From contig DIBR01000065.1 of the NCBI GenBank assembly GCA_002415025.1, forward strand, positions 1 through 26,277: a DNA stretch of 26,277 nucleotides, read 5' to 3'. Positions 7,591 through 15,735 of this stretch are shown one piece after another (the first letter of the stretch is position 1; every line of letters starts with the position of its first letter). The notes beneath the pieces were generated by a model. The model did not search any database. It worked only from the letters and a program-made list of their open reading frames with translations, and was not told the DNA's origin. The DNA is from Spongiibacteraceae bacterium UBA5047 (lineage in GTDB: Bacteria > Pseudomonadota > Gammaproteobacteria > Pseudomonadales > Spongiibacteraceae). Both the position numbers and the translations under genes were made by a program.

Positions 7591-8586
7591 CTATACGTAG
7601 CCATTCGCCCTGAACCACTCTGCCGAATCGATGATAGCCTTCTCAATCGGGGTTTGCGGCAAGCCGAGTTCGGTAACGGCCTTGGTTGGGTCGATATAAC
7701 AGTGTTGCAGTACGAACAGGGTGTTTTTGTAGGTGGTTGAGGCAGGCCTCCCGCTCAGTTTCGACCAGCCTTCAATGAACCGCGATGCTGTCAGCATGAC
7801 CTTGCCGGGGATCTCCTTCACGGCAACGTTCGGCACGCCGGTGACTTTGGCGACCAATTGCAGGAACTCCCGGTTAGTCATGTTGGTATCGCTGTTACCC
7901 AGCAAATACGATTCACCTATCCGTCCTTTTTCCATGGCGAGCAGGTGGCCGGCAGCAACGTCGCGAACATCCACCGGGCACACTCCACCGTCCCAGTAAT
8001 TCTTCATCTCACCTTTGAGTATTCGCACCATCAGTGACCCCGTTGGCGTGGGCGCCCGGTCGCCGGGGCCAAAGGGCAGTGCAGGCAAGACCATGGTGGC
8101 AGGCAAACCCTGGGCCACCATGCCTTTTACCAGCTGGTGACTGATAAATTTCGAGAGAATATATTCGCTCGCCCAGGGCCAGCAGTTGAAGGCGGTTTTC
8201 TCGGTGGCGGGTGTGCGGTCCGGGTTAACCCCGATGGCAGCAACGCTGCTGGTGTAGACGATTTTTTCAACACCGGCCTGCTGGGCGGCTTCCATGATGG
8301 CGCGGGTGCCGTCGACGTTGATTTTGTAGTGCAGGTCCGGGTCTTTGGTCCATACCGCAAACAGGGCCGCCATGTGGTAGAGCTGTTCGATGCCCGCCAC
8401 CGCTTTTGTGAGTGAGGCAGGGTCCAACAGGTTGCCCTCGACAAATTCAACGTCGAGCCCGGTGAAAGGACTGCGATCTTCACCCGGCATAACCATGACC
8501 CGCACGTCGTCGCCTTTTTCAAGGCAAAGTCGTGTTACATGGTTGCCGATAAATCCGCTGGCCCCGGTGATCAGTATTTTAGCCAT
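7591..8586 (-). CDS. Extended SDR / NAD-dependent epimerase-dehydratase family protein
   Basis: A 331-residue extended short-chain dehydrogenase. The nucleotide-binding motif GASGFIG is at residues 8-14, a TSSVAAIG segment supplies the catalytic Ser/Thr region, and Tyr-x3-Lys appears in SEYILSK. It resembles dihydroflavonol-reductase, 3beta-hydroxysteroid-dehydrogenase and hopanoid-associated (HpnA) relatives, and I cannot separate these by eye. The start is supported by AAGGAA about 8 nt upstream. It begins 18 nt after the acetoacetate-decarboxylase-like gene on the same strand, so the two form an operon probably controlled by the divergent TetR gene. Given the window, a 3-hydroxy or 3-keto terpenoid or steroid substrate is possible but is inference only. 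Confidence 0.8.
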   Translation of the reverse strand: MAKILITGASGFIGNHVTRLCLEKGDDVRVMVMPGEDRSPFTGLDVEFVEGNLLDPASLTKAVAGIEQLYHMAALFAVWTKDPDLHYKINVDGTRAIMEAAQQAGVEKIVYTSSVAAIGVNPDRTPATEKTAFNCWPWASEYILSKFISHQLVKGMVAQGLPATMVLPALPFGPGDRAPTPTGSLMVRILKGEMKNYWDGGVCPVDVRDVAAGHLLAMEKGRIGESYLLGNSDTNMTNREFLQLVAKVTGVPNVAVKEIPGKVMLTASRFIEGWSKLSGRPASTTYKNTLFVLQHCYIDPTKAVTELGLPQTPIEKAIIDSAEWFRANGYV

Positions 8587-8604
8587 GCTGCCGTTTCCTT
8601 GGTG

Positions 8605-9408
8605 TTATTTGGGGTAAATGCGCGGTGCTTCGAAATCCATAACCATGTTGTCAACGGAGCCACTGAAGAGCGGCTTTTTTGGCAGGCCGAGCTTGCGCAG
8701 TTCGTCTGCGATGGGGTGATCGCCAAGCAGAGGCTTTTCGCCGCCGAGCGAGAATTTTACGCCGCTGGCATTGGCGACCCCGACGGTTTTGTAGAGCGTG
8801 CCGCAGCGATAGCCGAAGGAGGGTTGTCGCTGGTTTTCCATGCTGCCCTTGCCGCCGCCTTTGGTCCGGAAGGTAAACACGTGCTGACCCTTGTCGCTGA
8901 AACGGGTTTCGAAGTAACCGTCTTTCTGGATGATGTCGATATCGGCAATCCACTTGGGGTAACCCCAGATGTAACGTCCGGCATGCATGGTGAATTCCTG
9001 ATCGACCGGCAGCAGGTGTATATAGCTTGAGGCTGTTCCGCCCATGATGGCCCTTAGCCCGCCGATAATCGGCAGGCCTTTTTTGGTGCCGGGCTCGCGC
9101 ACGTAGAAGCTGATGCCGGCCTCGTTGTAATCGCCCAGATCGTTGTCCTGATAGTCCACACCGACAATCTGCATGATCGCTTTGCCGGGGAAAATCTCGA
9201 CCACTTCCAGGCCGCTTTCCTTTATCCAGGCATTGGCAGCCTTGGCGTTAACCAGAAATGACGCGAAGGCGTTGGCGGCCTTGCGTACCTTAACGGGCAG
9301 GCTAACGTCGTGATCGTTGATGTGATACAGCGAGTCGCTTTTCTTCTCGCAAAGGCTGTTGGTGTCGCCTTCTTCTACGATGGGCCAGATTGATCCGCGC
9401 TGTGTCAT
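8605..9408 (-). CDS. Acetoacetate decarboxylase-family protein
   Basis: A 267-residue member of the acetoacetate-decarboxylase fold. True decarboxylases use a Schiff-base lysine in a (F/Y)PK motif, and here RYIWGYPKW in the middle of the protein supplies a lysine at that place. Family members outside clostridial Adc have varied or unknown chemistry, including aldolase-dehydratase-like reactions, so decarboxylation should not be assumed. It is the first gene of a two-gene operon with the extended SDR. A good minus-strand promoter (TATAAT at 9452-9447) lies upstream and overlaps a palindrome, pointing to control by the TetR protein encoded divergently. Confidence 0.75.
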   Translation of the reverse strand: MTQRGSIWPIVEEGDTNSLCEKKSDSLYHINDHDVSLPVKVRKAANAFASFLVNAKAANAWIKESGLEVVEIFPGKAIMQIVGVDYQDNDLGDYNEAGISFYVREPGTKKGLPIIGGLRAIMGGTASSYIHLLPVDQEFTMHAGRYIWGYPKWIADIDIIQKDGYFETRFSDKGQHVFTFRTKGGGKGSMENQRQPSFGYRCGTLYKTVGVANASGVKFSLGGEKPLLGDHPIADELRKLGLPKKPLFSGSVDNMVMDFEAPRIYPK

Positions 9409-9446
9409 GCTTTTTGTGCCTCAAAGGTTGTGGAGATAGGCCGGGG

Positions 9447-9476
9447 ATTATAGAATTTCTATTAATTAACGCGCAA
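9447..9476 (-). promoter_or_regulatory. Sigma70-type promoter of the decarboxylase-like/SDR operon
   Basis: On the minus strand TTGCGC (9476-9471) is followed, after 18 nt, by a perfect TATAAT (9452-9447). The start codon at 9408 lies about 39 nt downstream of the -10 box. The left arm of the palindrome at 9461-9486 falls in the spacer, and the -35 box lies inside the palindrome, as expected for a repressible promoter. Confidence 0.55.
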
Positions 9477-9486
9477 ATTAATTAAT
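9461..9486. promoter_or_regulatory. Palindromic operator between divergent tetR and decarboxylase-like genes
   Basis: ATTAATTAA (9461-9469) and TTAATTAAT (9478-9486) form a perfect inverted repeat with an 8-nt GC-rich centre. Each arm contains the self-palindrome TTAATTAA, and the two are 16 bp apart. A further small palindrome, TAGAA-T-TTCTA, abuts it at 9451-9461. The symmetry and position between a TetR gene and its probable target suggest the repressor binding site. Confidence 0.55.
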
Positions 9487-9610
9487 GGATAGGTCGCGTA
9501 CTGCTAGTATTCACGGGGCGGCGGTGCCGGGGCTGTGGGGTTTTACATCCCGGTTTGGGCCACGTGGCTCCGCAACTGAGTCCTCAAAACCTGCGGTGAG
9601 GAAGTACAGC

Positions 9611-10255
9611 TTGGCGAAAGAGTTGATAAAAGGCCCTTTGGGCAAGCCGCGAGGCAAGCGTTTGGGGCGCCCGCAAGGTCGGGATAGCGCCGATACACGG
9701 GCGGCCATTCTGTCCTCGGCCAAGGCCTGTCTGGTCGAGCAGGGTTATGGCGGTACCACCCTGAAAGGTGTGGCGATGAAGGCCGGGCTGACGCCTGCTG
9801 CAATCTATCCCTATTTCCCCTCAAAGCCCGTGTTGTATGCAGCCGTATTTCACGAGGTTATGGAGAGCCTGCTGGTGGTCTACCGGCAGGCGCTGGCGCT
9901 GGAACTGCCGTTCAAGGAAAAGCTGAAAATGGTGCTGCTGGCCGCAGTCGACCTGCATGAAAACGATGCGGACGCTACCGCCATTCTGGCCACGATTCCC
10001 ATCGAACTGAAACGACACCCGGAGCTTGCAAACTTGCTTGTAGACGGCCAGGAGCAGCTCAACGACGGTTTGCGGGCGATCTTCCGGCAGGCCGTTGAGC
10101 GCGGTGAAGCTCCGAAGGGCTATGACGCCGAGGACTTGCTACTGACGTTTATTGGCGGGTCTATGGGGATGGCGCTGCTTCAATACGGTGGCGATATAGG
10201 GTCCATGAAAAAGTCTACCCGCTTGTTATTGGAATTGGTTGATCGTCTCGACTAG
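9611..10255 (+). CDS. TetR-family transcriptional regulator
   Basis: A DNA-binding regulator with the TetR helix-turn-helix in its N-terminal third (from DTRAAILSSAK through GLTPAAIYPYFPSKPVLYAAVF) and a helical ligand domain after it. I propose TTG 9611 as the start: GAGGA lies 8 nt upstream and the product would be 214 residues, normal for the family. The in-frame ATG at 9485 has no ribosome site, lies inside the palindrome and would add 42 residues that look unlike a TetR N-terminus. The basic segment GKPRGKRLGRPQGR before the HTH may contact DNA. It is divergent from the decarboxylase-like/SDR operon and probably represses it. The ligand is unknown. Confidence 0.78.
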   Translation: MAKELIKGPLGKPRGKRLGRPQGRDSADTRAAILSSAKACLVEQGYGGTTLKGVAMKAGLTPAAIYPYFPSKPVLYAAVFHEVMESLLVVYRQALALELPFKEKLKMVLLAAVDLHENDADATAILATIPIELKRHPELANLLVDGQEQLNDGLRAIFRQAVERGEAPKGYDAEDLLLTFIGGSMGMALLQYGGDIGSMKKSTRLLLELVDRLD

Positions 10256-10311
10256 CACTTCTGTTTCATTCGGTGGGCGCAATTCCGGGTCGGCTCGGTT
10301 AGCATTTCGGG

Positions 10312-10317
10312 TATAAT
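10312..10317 (+). promoter_or_regulatory. -10 box upstream of the FAD oxidoreductase gene
   Basis: A perfect TATAAT lies about 50 nt before the proposed ATG at 10368. No good -35 hexamer is seen at 16-18 nt spacing, so this is a candidate only. Confidence 0.4.
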
Positions 10318-10367
10318 CGCGCCCCTTGAAAATAGGGCGGTTGATTGCCCTGACTCTGGAAGGCTTC

Positions 10368-11981
10368 ATGCTTCGATTATCCGAACTTAAATTGCCCGTC
10401 GATCACGCCGACGACGCCCTGCGCCCTGCAATCGTAAAACGCCTGGGCATTTCCGAATCGGATTTGCTGGATTTCACGGTATTCAAACGCAGCTACGACG
10501 CGCGCAAGAAAAACGCCGAGCTGTTGTTTATCTACATTATTGACTGCGAGCTGCGCGACGAAGCGGGTGTGCTGGCGAGCTTTAAAGACGACCAGCACGT
10601 CCGCCTGGCGCCTGATACGCGTTACAAGCCGGTTGGCAAGGCTCCGGCTGATATGCCCGAACGCCCGCTGGTGGTGGGCTTCGGGCCTTGCGGAATTTTT
10701 GCCGCATTGATACTGGCGCAAATGGGTTTCAAGCCGATTGTGCTGGAGCGGGGCAAGGAAGTTAGGCAGCGCACCAAAGATACCTGGGGCCTGTGGCGCA
10801 AGAGTGTACTGAACCCCGAATCCAACGTGCAGTTTGGCGAGGGCGGTGCCGGCACCTTTTCTGACGGCAAGCTCTACAGCCAGATCAAGGACCCGCGCCA
10901 CTTGGGGCGCAAGGTCATTCATGAGTTTGTGAAAGCCGGTGCGCCGGAAGAAATTCTCTATGTGAGCAAGCCGCATATCGGCACCTTCCGCTTGACGGGT
11001 GTGGTCGAGAATATCCGCCATCAGATTGAGGCGCTTGGTGGCGAAGTGCGCTTTGAGCAGCGAGTGAGCGATGTTCTGATTGATAAGGGGCAGCTTCAGG
11101 GCGTGGTGCTGGCAAGTGGCGAGCAGCTTGAAAGCCGCCATGTGATTCTGGCGTTGGGGCACAGCTCGCGCGATACCTTTCGTATGCTGCACCGCCGCGA
11201 GGTGTTTATGGAGGCCAAACCCTTTTCGGTGGGCTTTCGGATTGAGCATCCCCAGTCGCTTATCGATAAAGCGCGACTGGGCGCCTTTGCAGGTCATCCG
11301 AAAATCGGCGCGGCGGATTACAAGCTGGTACACCACGCCAGCAATGGCCGCTCGGTCTACAGTTTTTGTATGTGTCCGGGTGGCACGGTTGTGGCCGCAA
11401 CCTCGGAAACAGAGCGAGTCGTCACTAACGGCATGAGTCAGTATTCGCGCAATGAGCGCAATGCTAACGCCGGCATTGTGGTGGGTATTACGCCGGAGCA
11501 GGATTACCCCGGTGGCCCGCTTGCCGGGGTGGAATTGCAGGAGCGGCTGGAATCACTGGCCTATGTGCTCGGTGGCAGCAATTACCATGCCCCGGCGCAG
11601 TTGGTGGGTGATTTTCTTGCCGGGCGCGCCTCGACCGCGCTGGCTAGTGTTGAACCTTCCTACAAGCCGGGAGTAAAGCCGGTTGATCTGGTCGAGGCGC
11701 TGCCTGCGTTTGCCATTGAGGCGATTCGAGAGGCGATTCCTGCCTTTGATAAAAAGATCAAGGGCTTTGCCTTGCCTGATGCCGTGTTGACCGGCATTGA
11801 AACCCGAACCTCATCGCCGCTGCGCATTACGCGCGATAAGCAATGCCAGAGCCTGAATGTAAAAGGCCTGTTTCCGGCGGGCGAAGGAGCGGGTTATGCG
11901 GGCGGTATTCTCTCGGCCGGTGTTGATGGTATTCGCGTAGCCGAAGCGCTGGCTTGTGACATATTGGGTGTAGGCGATTAG
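10368..11981 (+). CDS. NAD(P)/FAD-dependent oxidoreductase, COG2509-type
   Basis: About 537 residues. A short N-terminal domain, rich in charged residues, precedes a dinucleotide-binding fold that starts VVGFGPCGIFAALILAQMG and ends the first strand pair with an ERG acidic residue. The C-terminal FAD-contact segment reads FPAGEGAGYAGGILSAGVDG. This matches the widely conserved uncharacterised FAD-dependent dehydrogenase group, present in many bacteria without a settled function. ATG 10368 is chosen since GGAAGG lies upstream, while the in-frame TTG at 10326 sits beside the -10 box. The gene overlaps the convergent Bax-like gene by 4 nt at its stop codon. No link to the catabolic genes is evident. 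Confidence 0.8.
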   Translation: MLRLSELKLPVDHADDALRPAIVKRLGISESDLLDFTVFKRSYDARKKNAELLFIYIIDCELRDEAGVLASFKDDQHVRLAPDTRYKPVGKAPADMPERPLVVGFGPCGIFAALILAQMGFKPIVLERGKEVRQRTKDTWGLWRKSVLNPESNVQFGEGGAGTFSDGKLYSQIKDPRHLGRKVIHEFVKAGAPEEILYVSKPHIGTFRLTGVVENIRHQIEALGGEVRFEQRVSDVLIDKGQLQGVVLASGEQLESRHVILALGHSSRDTFRMLHRREVFMEAKPFSVGFRIEHPQSLIDKARLGAFAGHPKIGAADYKLVHHASNGRSVYSFCMCPGGTVVAATSETERVVTNGMSQYSRNERNANAGIVVGITPEQDYPGGPLAGVELQERLESLAYVLGGSNYHAPAQLVGDFLAGRASTALASVEPSYKPGVKPVDLVEALPAFAIEAIREAIPAFDKKIKGFALPDAVLTGIETRTSSPLRITRDKQCQSLNVKGLFPAGEGAGYAGGILSAGVDGIRVAEALACDILGVGD

Positions 11982-12814
11982 TGGGAGACTTGATTAGAGG
12001 CGCCCTGAAACTTTACATCATCAAAGTCAGTGAAATGATCATAGGAAATCATTGACGTCAGTATCTCGCCATACGTTGCGCCCTTCTCAGAGTAGTTAGC
12101 TAGCCCGCTTACCAATTCGTAGGGGTTATTGCTCACCAAGCGCATCTTCCTGAAATCCGCATAATTTGAGCCGCGTGCCAGCACGCGATAATTGTCTCGC
12201 ACGGAATCTTCAATAGTTTTGTATTTCTTAAGCCAAATGGTTTGGTCGCCGCGCCGCCTTTCAGCGGCGATACGCGGTTCGTTTTCATCAAAGGACCAAA
12301 TGCCGAATACGTTCCTGGCTTCTACAAAAAAACGGGAAGTGCCCCATGCACTTTCCAGTGCAGCTTGCGCCAGTACAATGCTCGGGGGGTGGGGTTTGAG
12401 GGCGGCCAGCAACTCTTCGTTTGTGGTTGCCCGGTATTCTCTTTTAAGAGCGGCAATCTTCTTTCTCGCTCTTCTCGCGTTTCGTGTTCTTTTTTCTGCT
12501 ATTTTCATCCACTGAGTTACTTGTTGGTACTCAGCGTTTAACTCGTCATAAACCTTGATGACAGGCGGCACCAAAAGCGCCTTAAAGCGCAGCTTTTTTT
12601 CCTCTACCGTAATGTCTTCTGGCACTTTGGCGTAGTGGTACTGCGTTACAAGGTTCTTGTATCCTTTGAGAAAGGGGCGAGCCGGTTTTGCCGAAGACAC
12701 GGCTGCCCCGCTCGGCCCTGGGCCATCCTCGTCCGGCTCAGTATAGGTGGTCGTGCAAGCGCCTATAAAAAGCGCAAATACGAAAATGTAAAATGGCCGC
12801 CAATTGCTTTTCAT
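11978..12814 (-). CDS. Bax-like glucosaminidase-domain lipoprotein
   Basis: A 278-residue predicted lipoprotein. From ATG 12814 the N-terminus is a short basic start, a hydrophobic run and the lipobox FIGAC, followed by a Thr/Pro/Ser-rich linker. The C-terminal half is the glucosaminidase/Bax domain (peptidoglycan hydrolase group). ALESAWGTSRF carries the expected catalytic glutamate, and NVFGIWSF and YSEKGATYGEILTSMI follow. It likely acts on, or binds, the cell wall from the periplasm. An in-frame TTG at 12832 would place six extra residues ahead of the signal peptide and is less likely. Its stop codon overlaps that of the FAD oxidoreductase gene. Activity of the Bax group is not well defined. 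Confidence 0.8.
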   Translation of the reverse strand: MKSNWRPFYIFVFALFIGACTTTYTEPDEDGPGPSGAAVSSAKPARPFLKGYKNLVTQYHYAKVPEDITVEEKKLRFKALLVPPVIKVYDELNAEYQQVTQWMKIAEKRTRNARRARKKIAALKREYRATTNEELLAALKPHPPSIVLAQAALESAWGTSRFFVEARNVFGIWSFDENEPRIAAERRRGDQTIWLKKYKTIEDSVRDNYRVLARGSNYADFRKMRLVSNNPYELVSGLANYSEKGATYGEILTSMISYDHFTDFDDVKFQGASNQVSH

Positions 12815-13253
12815 ATCACATAACTCTGTCAAAGCTTTGGAATGGTTGAATCAAAACGGGGTTTCACTCGTGGAGTCGCCGGGGTCTGGTTCTGTGGGAA
12901 GCAGGGAGGCTCTGCATCACGATGATAATCAGACCGTGCGGAAGTAAGGCAGTTCAGTCTGCCCTTGTCTGCGCCGCATCATATCATGTATAGAGCAGTA
13001 AACCGGCGCACCCGCCCACTCGGTGATTGCCCGCAATTTCGACGATCTGATTAAATTGACTGCTATTCACACGGTGCCCTGATAAAATGCCAGCCCGCAC
13101 TCGTCGGCACGTTGCGGTCTGTGATTGTCGCTTTAGCTCCGGTCCCAAGTGCCCCAACAGCAAGGATTTTTCAGTGTTTACGGCTCAACTGTTCCGTCAA
13201 TGTAGTCAGGTTGCTGCCTGCCATCGCAGCAATGTTATGGTTGGAGCGCAACT
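12815..13253. other. Intergenic region and long dbpA leader
   Basis: No gene is seen in these 439 bp. A candidate promoter for dbpA is TTGACT at 13056-13061 with an imperfect -10 in TGATAAAAT (13080-13088), although the spacing is 18-21 nt. That would give a leader of about 160 nt. A hairpin TTGCTGC (13211-13217)/GCAGCAA (13226-13232) sits just before the ribosome site GGAG (13243-13246). An imperfect long stem, GGTCTGGTT (12883-12891)/AATCAGACC (12927-12935), lies nearer the Bax-like gene. Confidence 0.5.
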
Positions 13254-14639
13254 GTGAATCAGACCAATTTTAGCTCTTTAAAACTGCGCGATGAGCTGGT
13301 GAGCAACCTGGCGTCGCTGGGGTATAGCTCGATGACCCCGATTCAGGCGCAAAGCCTGCCGCCCATTGTGGCGGGCAGCGATGTGATCGCCCAGGCCAAG
13401 ACGGGTTCGGGTAAAACCGCAGCCTTTGGGCTGGGATTGCTGAACCGGCTGGATGTAAAACGCTTTCGCGTGCAGTCGCTGGTGCTGTGCCCGACCCGTG
13501 AGCTGGCCGATCAGGTAGCGGTAGAAATTCGCAAGCTCGCGCGCGGCATCCACAATATCAAGGTGCTCACCTTATGTGGCGGCACGGCCTTTGGACCGCA
13601 GCTGGGTTCGCTGGAGCACGGTGCCCATATCATCGTCGGTACGCCGGGCAGGGTTGAGGAGCATTTGCGCAAGGGCTCGCTAAAAGCGGCAGATATTGAT
13701 TGCTTTGTGTTGGATGAAGCCGATCGCATGCTGGATATGGGCTTTGAAGACACCTTGAACAAGATCATTGCCTGGTTGCCGAAAAAGCGCCAGAACCTGC
13801 TGTTCAGCGCTACTTATCCCGAATCCATTCAGGGCATGGCCAAGCGTGTGCTGAGTGCGCCGGTGATGATCAAGGTCGATTCCGATCACGACGAGCGCAG
13901 CATTCCCCAGCATTTTTACAAAGTAGACAGCAATGAAGAGCGCCGCAACGCGTTGCGCTTGTTATTGCTCGAGTTTCAGCCGGAATCGGCGGTGGTATTC
14001 TGCAATACCCGTCAGGAAGTCAGGGATGTGCATGAGCAGTTGCGCGCCTGGGGTTTTAGCGTATTGGCTCTGCACGGTGAGTTGGAACAACGTGATCGCG
14101 ATGCCATGCTGGTGCGTTTTGCGAACAAAAGCGTATCGGTTCTGGTGGCAACGGATGTGGCCGCCCGAGGTTTGGATATCGACGATATAGCGGCTGTGAT
14201 TAATTATCAGGTTGCCCATGATCCGGAGGTGCATGTGCATCGTGTAGGCCGTACCGGTCGCGCCGGAAGTAGTGGCTTGGCGCTTACGCTGTTTAGTTCG
14301 CGGGAAGCGCATAAGGTCGCAGCGCTGAATGTGGAGGTAGACCCGATCATGGATGCCTTGCCGCTGCCGGGTCGAGGGGTGTTAAAGCTGGAGCCGCCAC
14401 GTCCTCCCATGATTACCCTGCAAATCGATGGGGGTAAAAAACAAAAGCTGCGCCCCGGCGATATTTTGGGTGCGCTCACCGGCGAAGGTGGCATTGATGG
14501 GAAGGCAGTTGGCAAAATACAGATTTCCGACAACCGCAGTTATCTGGCGGTGGCGCGCAAGAGTGCAGCACGTGCGATTGAAAAGCTGTCGACGGGCAAG
14601 TTGAAAGGAAAGAACTTCAGGGTCAGGCAGATTACCTAA
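13254..14639 (+). CDS. dbpA: ATP-dependent RNA helicase DbpA
   Basis: A 461-residue DEAD-box helicase. In known bacteria DbpA is recruited to hairpin 92 of 23S rRNA and remodels late 50S assembly intermediates. The motifs run in order: Q motif (MTPIQAQSLP), Walker A AKTGSGKT, PTRELA, GTPGR, DEAD as LDEADRMLDMG, SAT, then in domain 2 VATDVAARGLD and HRVGRTGRAG. The last 75 residues (from PPMITLQIDGG) are the DbpA RNA-binding domain, which separates it from RhlE and SrmB. The GTG start is backed by GGAG 7 nt upstream. It stands alone and converges with the RIO kinase gene across a repeat-rich gap. Confidence 0.92.
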   Translation: MNQTNFSSLKLRDELVSNLASLGYSSMTPIQAQSLPPIVAGSDVIAQAKTGSGKTAAFGLGLLNRLDVKRFRVQSLVLCPTRELADQVAVEIRKLARGIHNIKVLTLCGGTAFGPQLGSLEHGAHIIVGTPGRVEEHLRKGSLKAADIDCFVLDEADRMLDMGFEDTLNKIIAWLPKKRQNLLFSATYPESIQGMAKRVLSAPVMIKVDSDHDERSIPQHFYKVDSNEERRNALRLLLLEFQPESAVVFCNTRQEVRDVHEQLRAWGFSVLALHGELEQRDRDAMLVRFANKSVSVLVATDVAARGLDIDDIAAVINYQVAHDPEVHVHRVGRTGRAGSSGLALTLFSSREAHKVAALNVEVDPIMDALPLPGRGVLKLEPPRPPMITLQIDGGKKQKLRPGDILGALTGEGGIDGKAVGKIQISDNRSYLAVARKSAARAIEKLSTGKLKGKNFRVRQIT

Positions 14640-14656
14640 TATTTGTTGCCCCCGGC

Positions 14657-14753
14657 GCCTGAAACGCCTTCGGCTTATTCAGGCCTACGACTTCAGGCCT
14701 ACGATTGGTAGGAGGGTTGGGTGGTAGGCCGGATTAAGCGCAGCGTATCCGGC
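14657..14753. repeat. Repeat cluster between dbpA and the RIO kinase gene
   Basis: Three structures are packed into about 100 bp. A hairpin pairs GCCTGAA (14657-14663) with TTCAGGC (14678-14684), with an inner GCC-TTC-GGC stem. A 13-bp direct repeat, TTCAGGCCTACGA, occurs at 14678-14690 and 14692-14704. A REP-like palindrome pairs GCCGGAT (14728-14734) with ATCCGGC (14747-14753) and is preceded by GGTAG. No U-tract is visible, but the hairpins may help end transcription from both convergent genes. Confidence 0.6.
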
Positions 14754-14771
14754 AACTCGAACGATAGGGCG

Positions 14772-15629
14772 TCAATCGTCATCATCGCCACCATTGATGC
14801 GTTGCAGTCGCTCCTGCTCTTCATCATATGCCGCAGAGATTTCATTCAGCACCGAATCCACATCGGCAGCAGCCAGCGTCTGTTCAAACTCCCCGGTCAG
14901 GGTGCAGCCCGGATGCAGGTCACCGTCTTCGTACAGCGCCCAGATCTCATTCGCGTAATCTGTCGTCAAGAGTTCCGGCAGGTATTGACCGTAGTAGGCG
15001 GTCATATTGTTTACATCGCGCATAAACAGGGTTTTGGCGTGATTGTTGGCGGCGGCGTCAACGGCCTGGGGCAGATCGATGATGACCGGGCCGTCTTCGT
15101 CCTGCAGAACATTAAATTCCGAGAGGTCGCCGTGTACCAGGCCAGCGCAGAGCATTTTGACGGCGTAGTCCATCATTAGTGCGTGACCGTCGCGGGCCTG
15201 TTCCTGCGTCAGTTCAATATCGTTCAGCCGGGGTGCCACGTCGCCATCGGCGTCGGTGACCAGTTCCATCAATAGCACGCCATCAAAGCAGCCATAGGGT
15301 TTGGGTACCCGCACGTCGGCGGCGGCGAGTTTGTAGAGTGCGTCCACTTCGGCATTGTGCCAGCTCTCTTCCAGTTGCTTGCGGCCAAATCTGGAACCTT
15401 TTTCCATGGCTCTGGCGCGGCGGCTGTTGCGGTCTTTGCGGCCTTCGCGATATTCAACGGCTTGTTTGAAGCTGCGCTGGCCGGCGTCTTTGTATACTTT
15501 GGCGCAGCGGGTGTCGGAGCCACAACGGACAACATAGACGGTTGCTTCCTTGCCGCTGAGCAGCTGACGCTCAACCGAGTCAATCAAACCGTCTTCAAGC
15601 AGGGGGATTAGTCGTTTGGGTATTTTCAT
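14772..15629 (-). CDS. RIO1-like protein kinase
   Basis: A 285-residue atypical serine kinase of the RIO1 type found in pseudomonads and relatives. The catalytic loop HGDLSEFN and the metal-binding segment IIDLPQAV are intact. The N-terminus SGKEATVYVVRCGSDTRCAKVYKD holds the nucleotide loop and the ATP-contacting lysine. The C-terminus ends in an acidic stretch (GGDDDD). In archaea and eukaryotes RIO kinases help mature the small ribosomal subunit. The bacterial role is not established, though it is interesting that this copy lies beside a ribosome-assembly helicase. The assignment to family is firm; the function is not. Confidence 0.85.
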   Translation of the reverse strand: MKIPKRLIPLLEDGLIDSVERQLLSGKEATVYVVRCGSDTRCAKVYKDAGQRSFKQAVEYREGRKDRNSRRARAMEKGSRFGRKQLEESWHNAEVDALYKLAAADVRVPKPYGCFDGVLLMELVTDADGDVAPRLNDIELTQEQARDGHALMMDYAVKMLCAGLVHGDLSEFNVLQDEDGPVIIDLPQAVDAAANNHAKTLFMRDVNNMTAYYGQYLPELLTTDYANEIWALYEDGDLHPGCTLTGEFEQTLAAADVDSVLNEISAAYDEEQERLQRINGGDDDD

Positions 15630-15735
15630 AGCTGCTTTATACGCTAATTTTCACAAGAACTCAGTACGCGGCAGCACAATTGTTGTTAGTATCTGTGGCT
15701 GGCGAATGAAGTTTTAAAACAACAGGAGAGCTTTA

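Noticed and set aside
9485..9613. ATG 9485 as the TetR start
   Set aside because: It has no ribosome site and overlaps the palindromic operator, and the extra 42 residues are not TetR-like. TTG 9611 has a well-spaced GAGGA.
10377..11336. 319-residue open frame on the minus strand
   Set aside because: It is fully inside the FAD oxidoreductase gene on the other strand and shows no protein family features.
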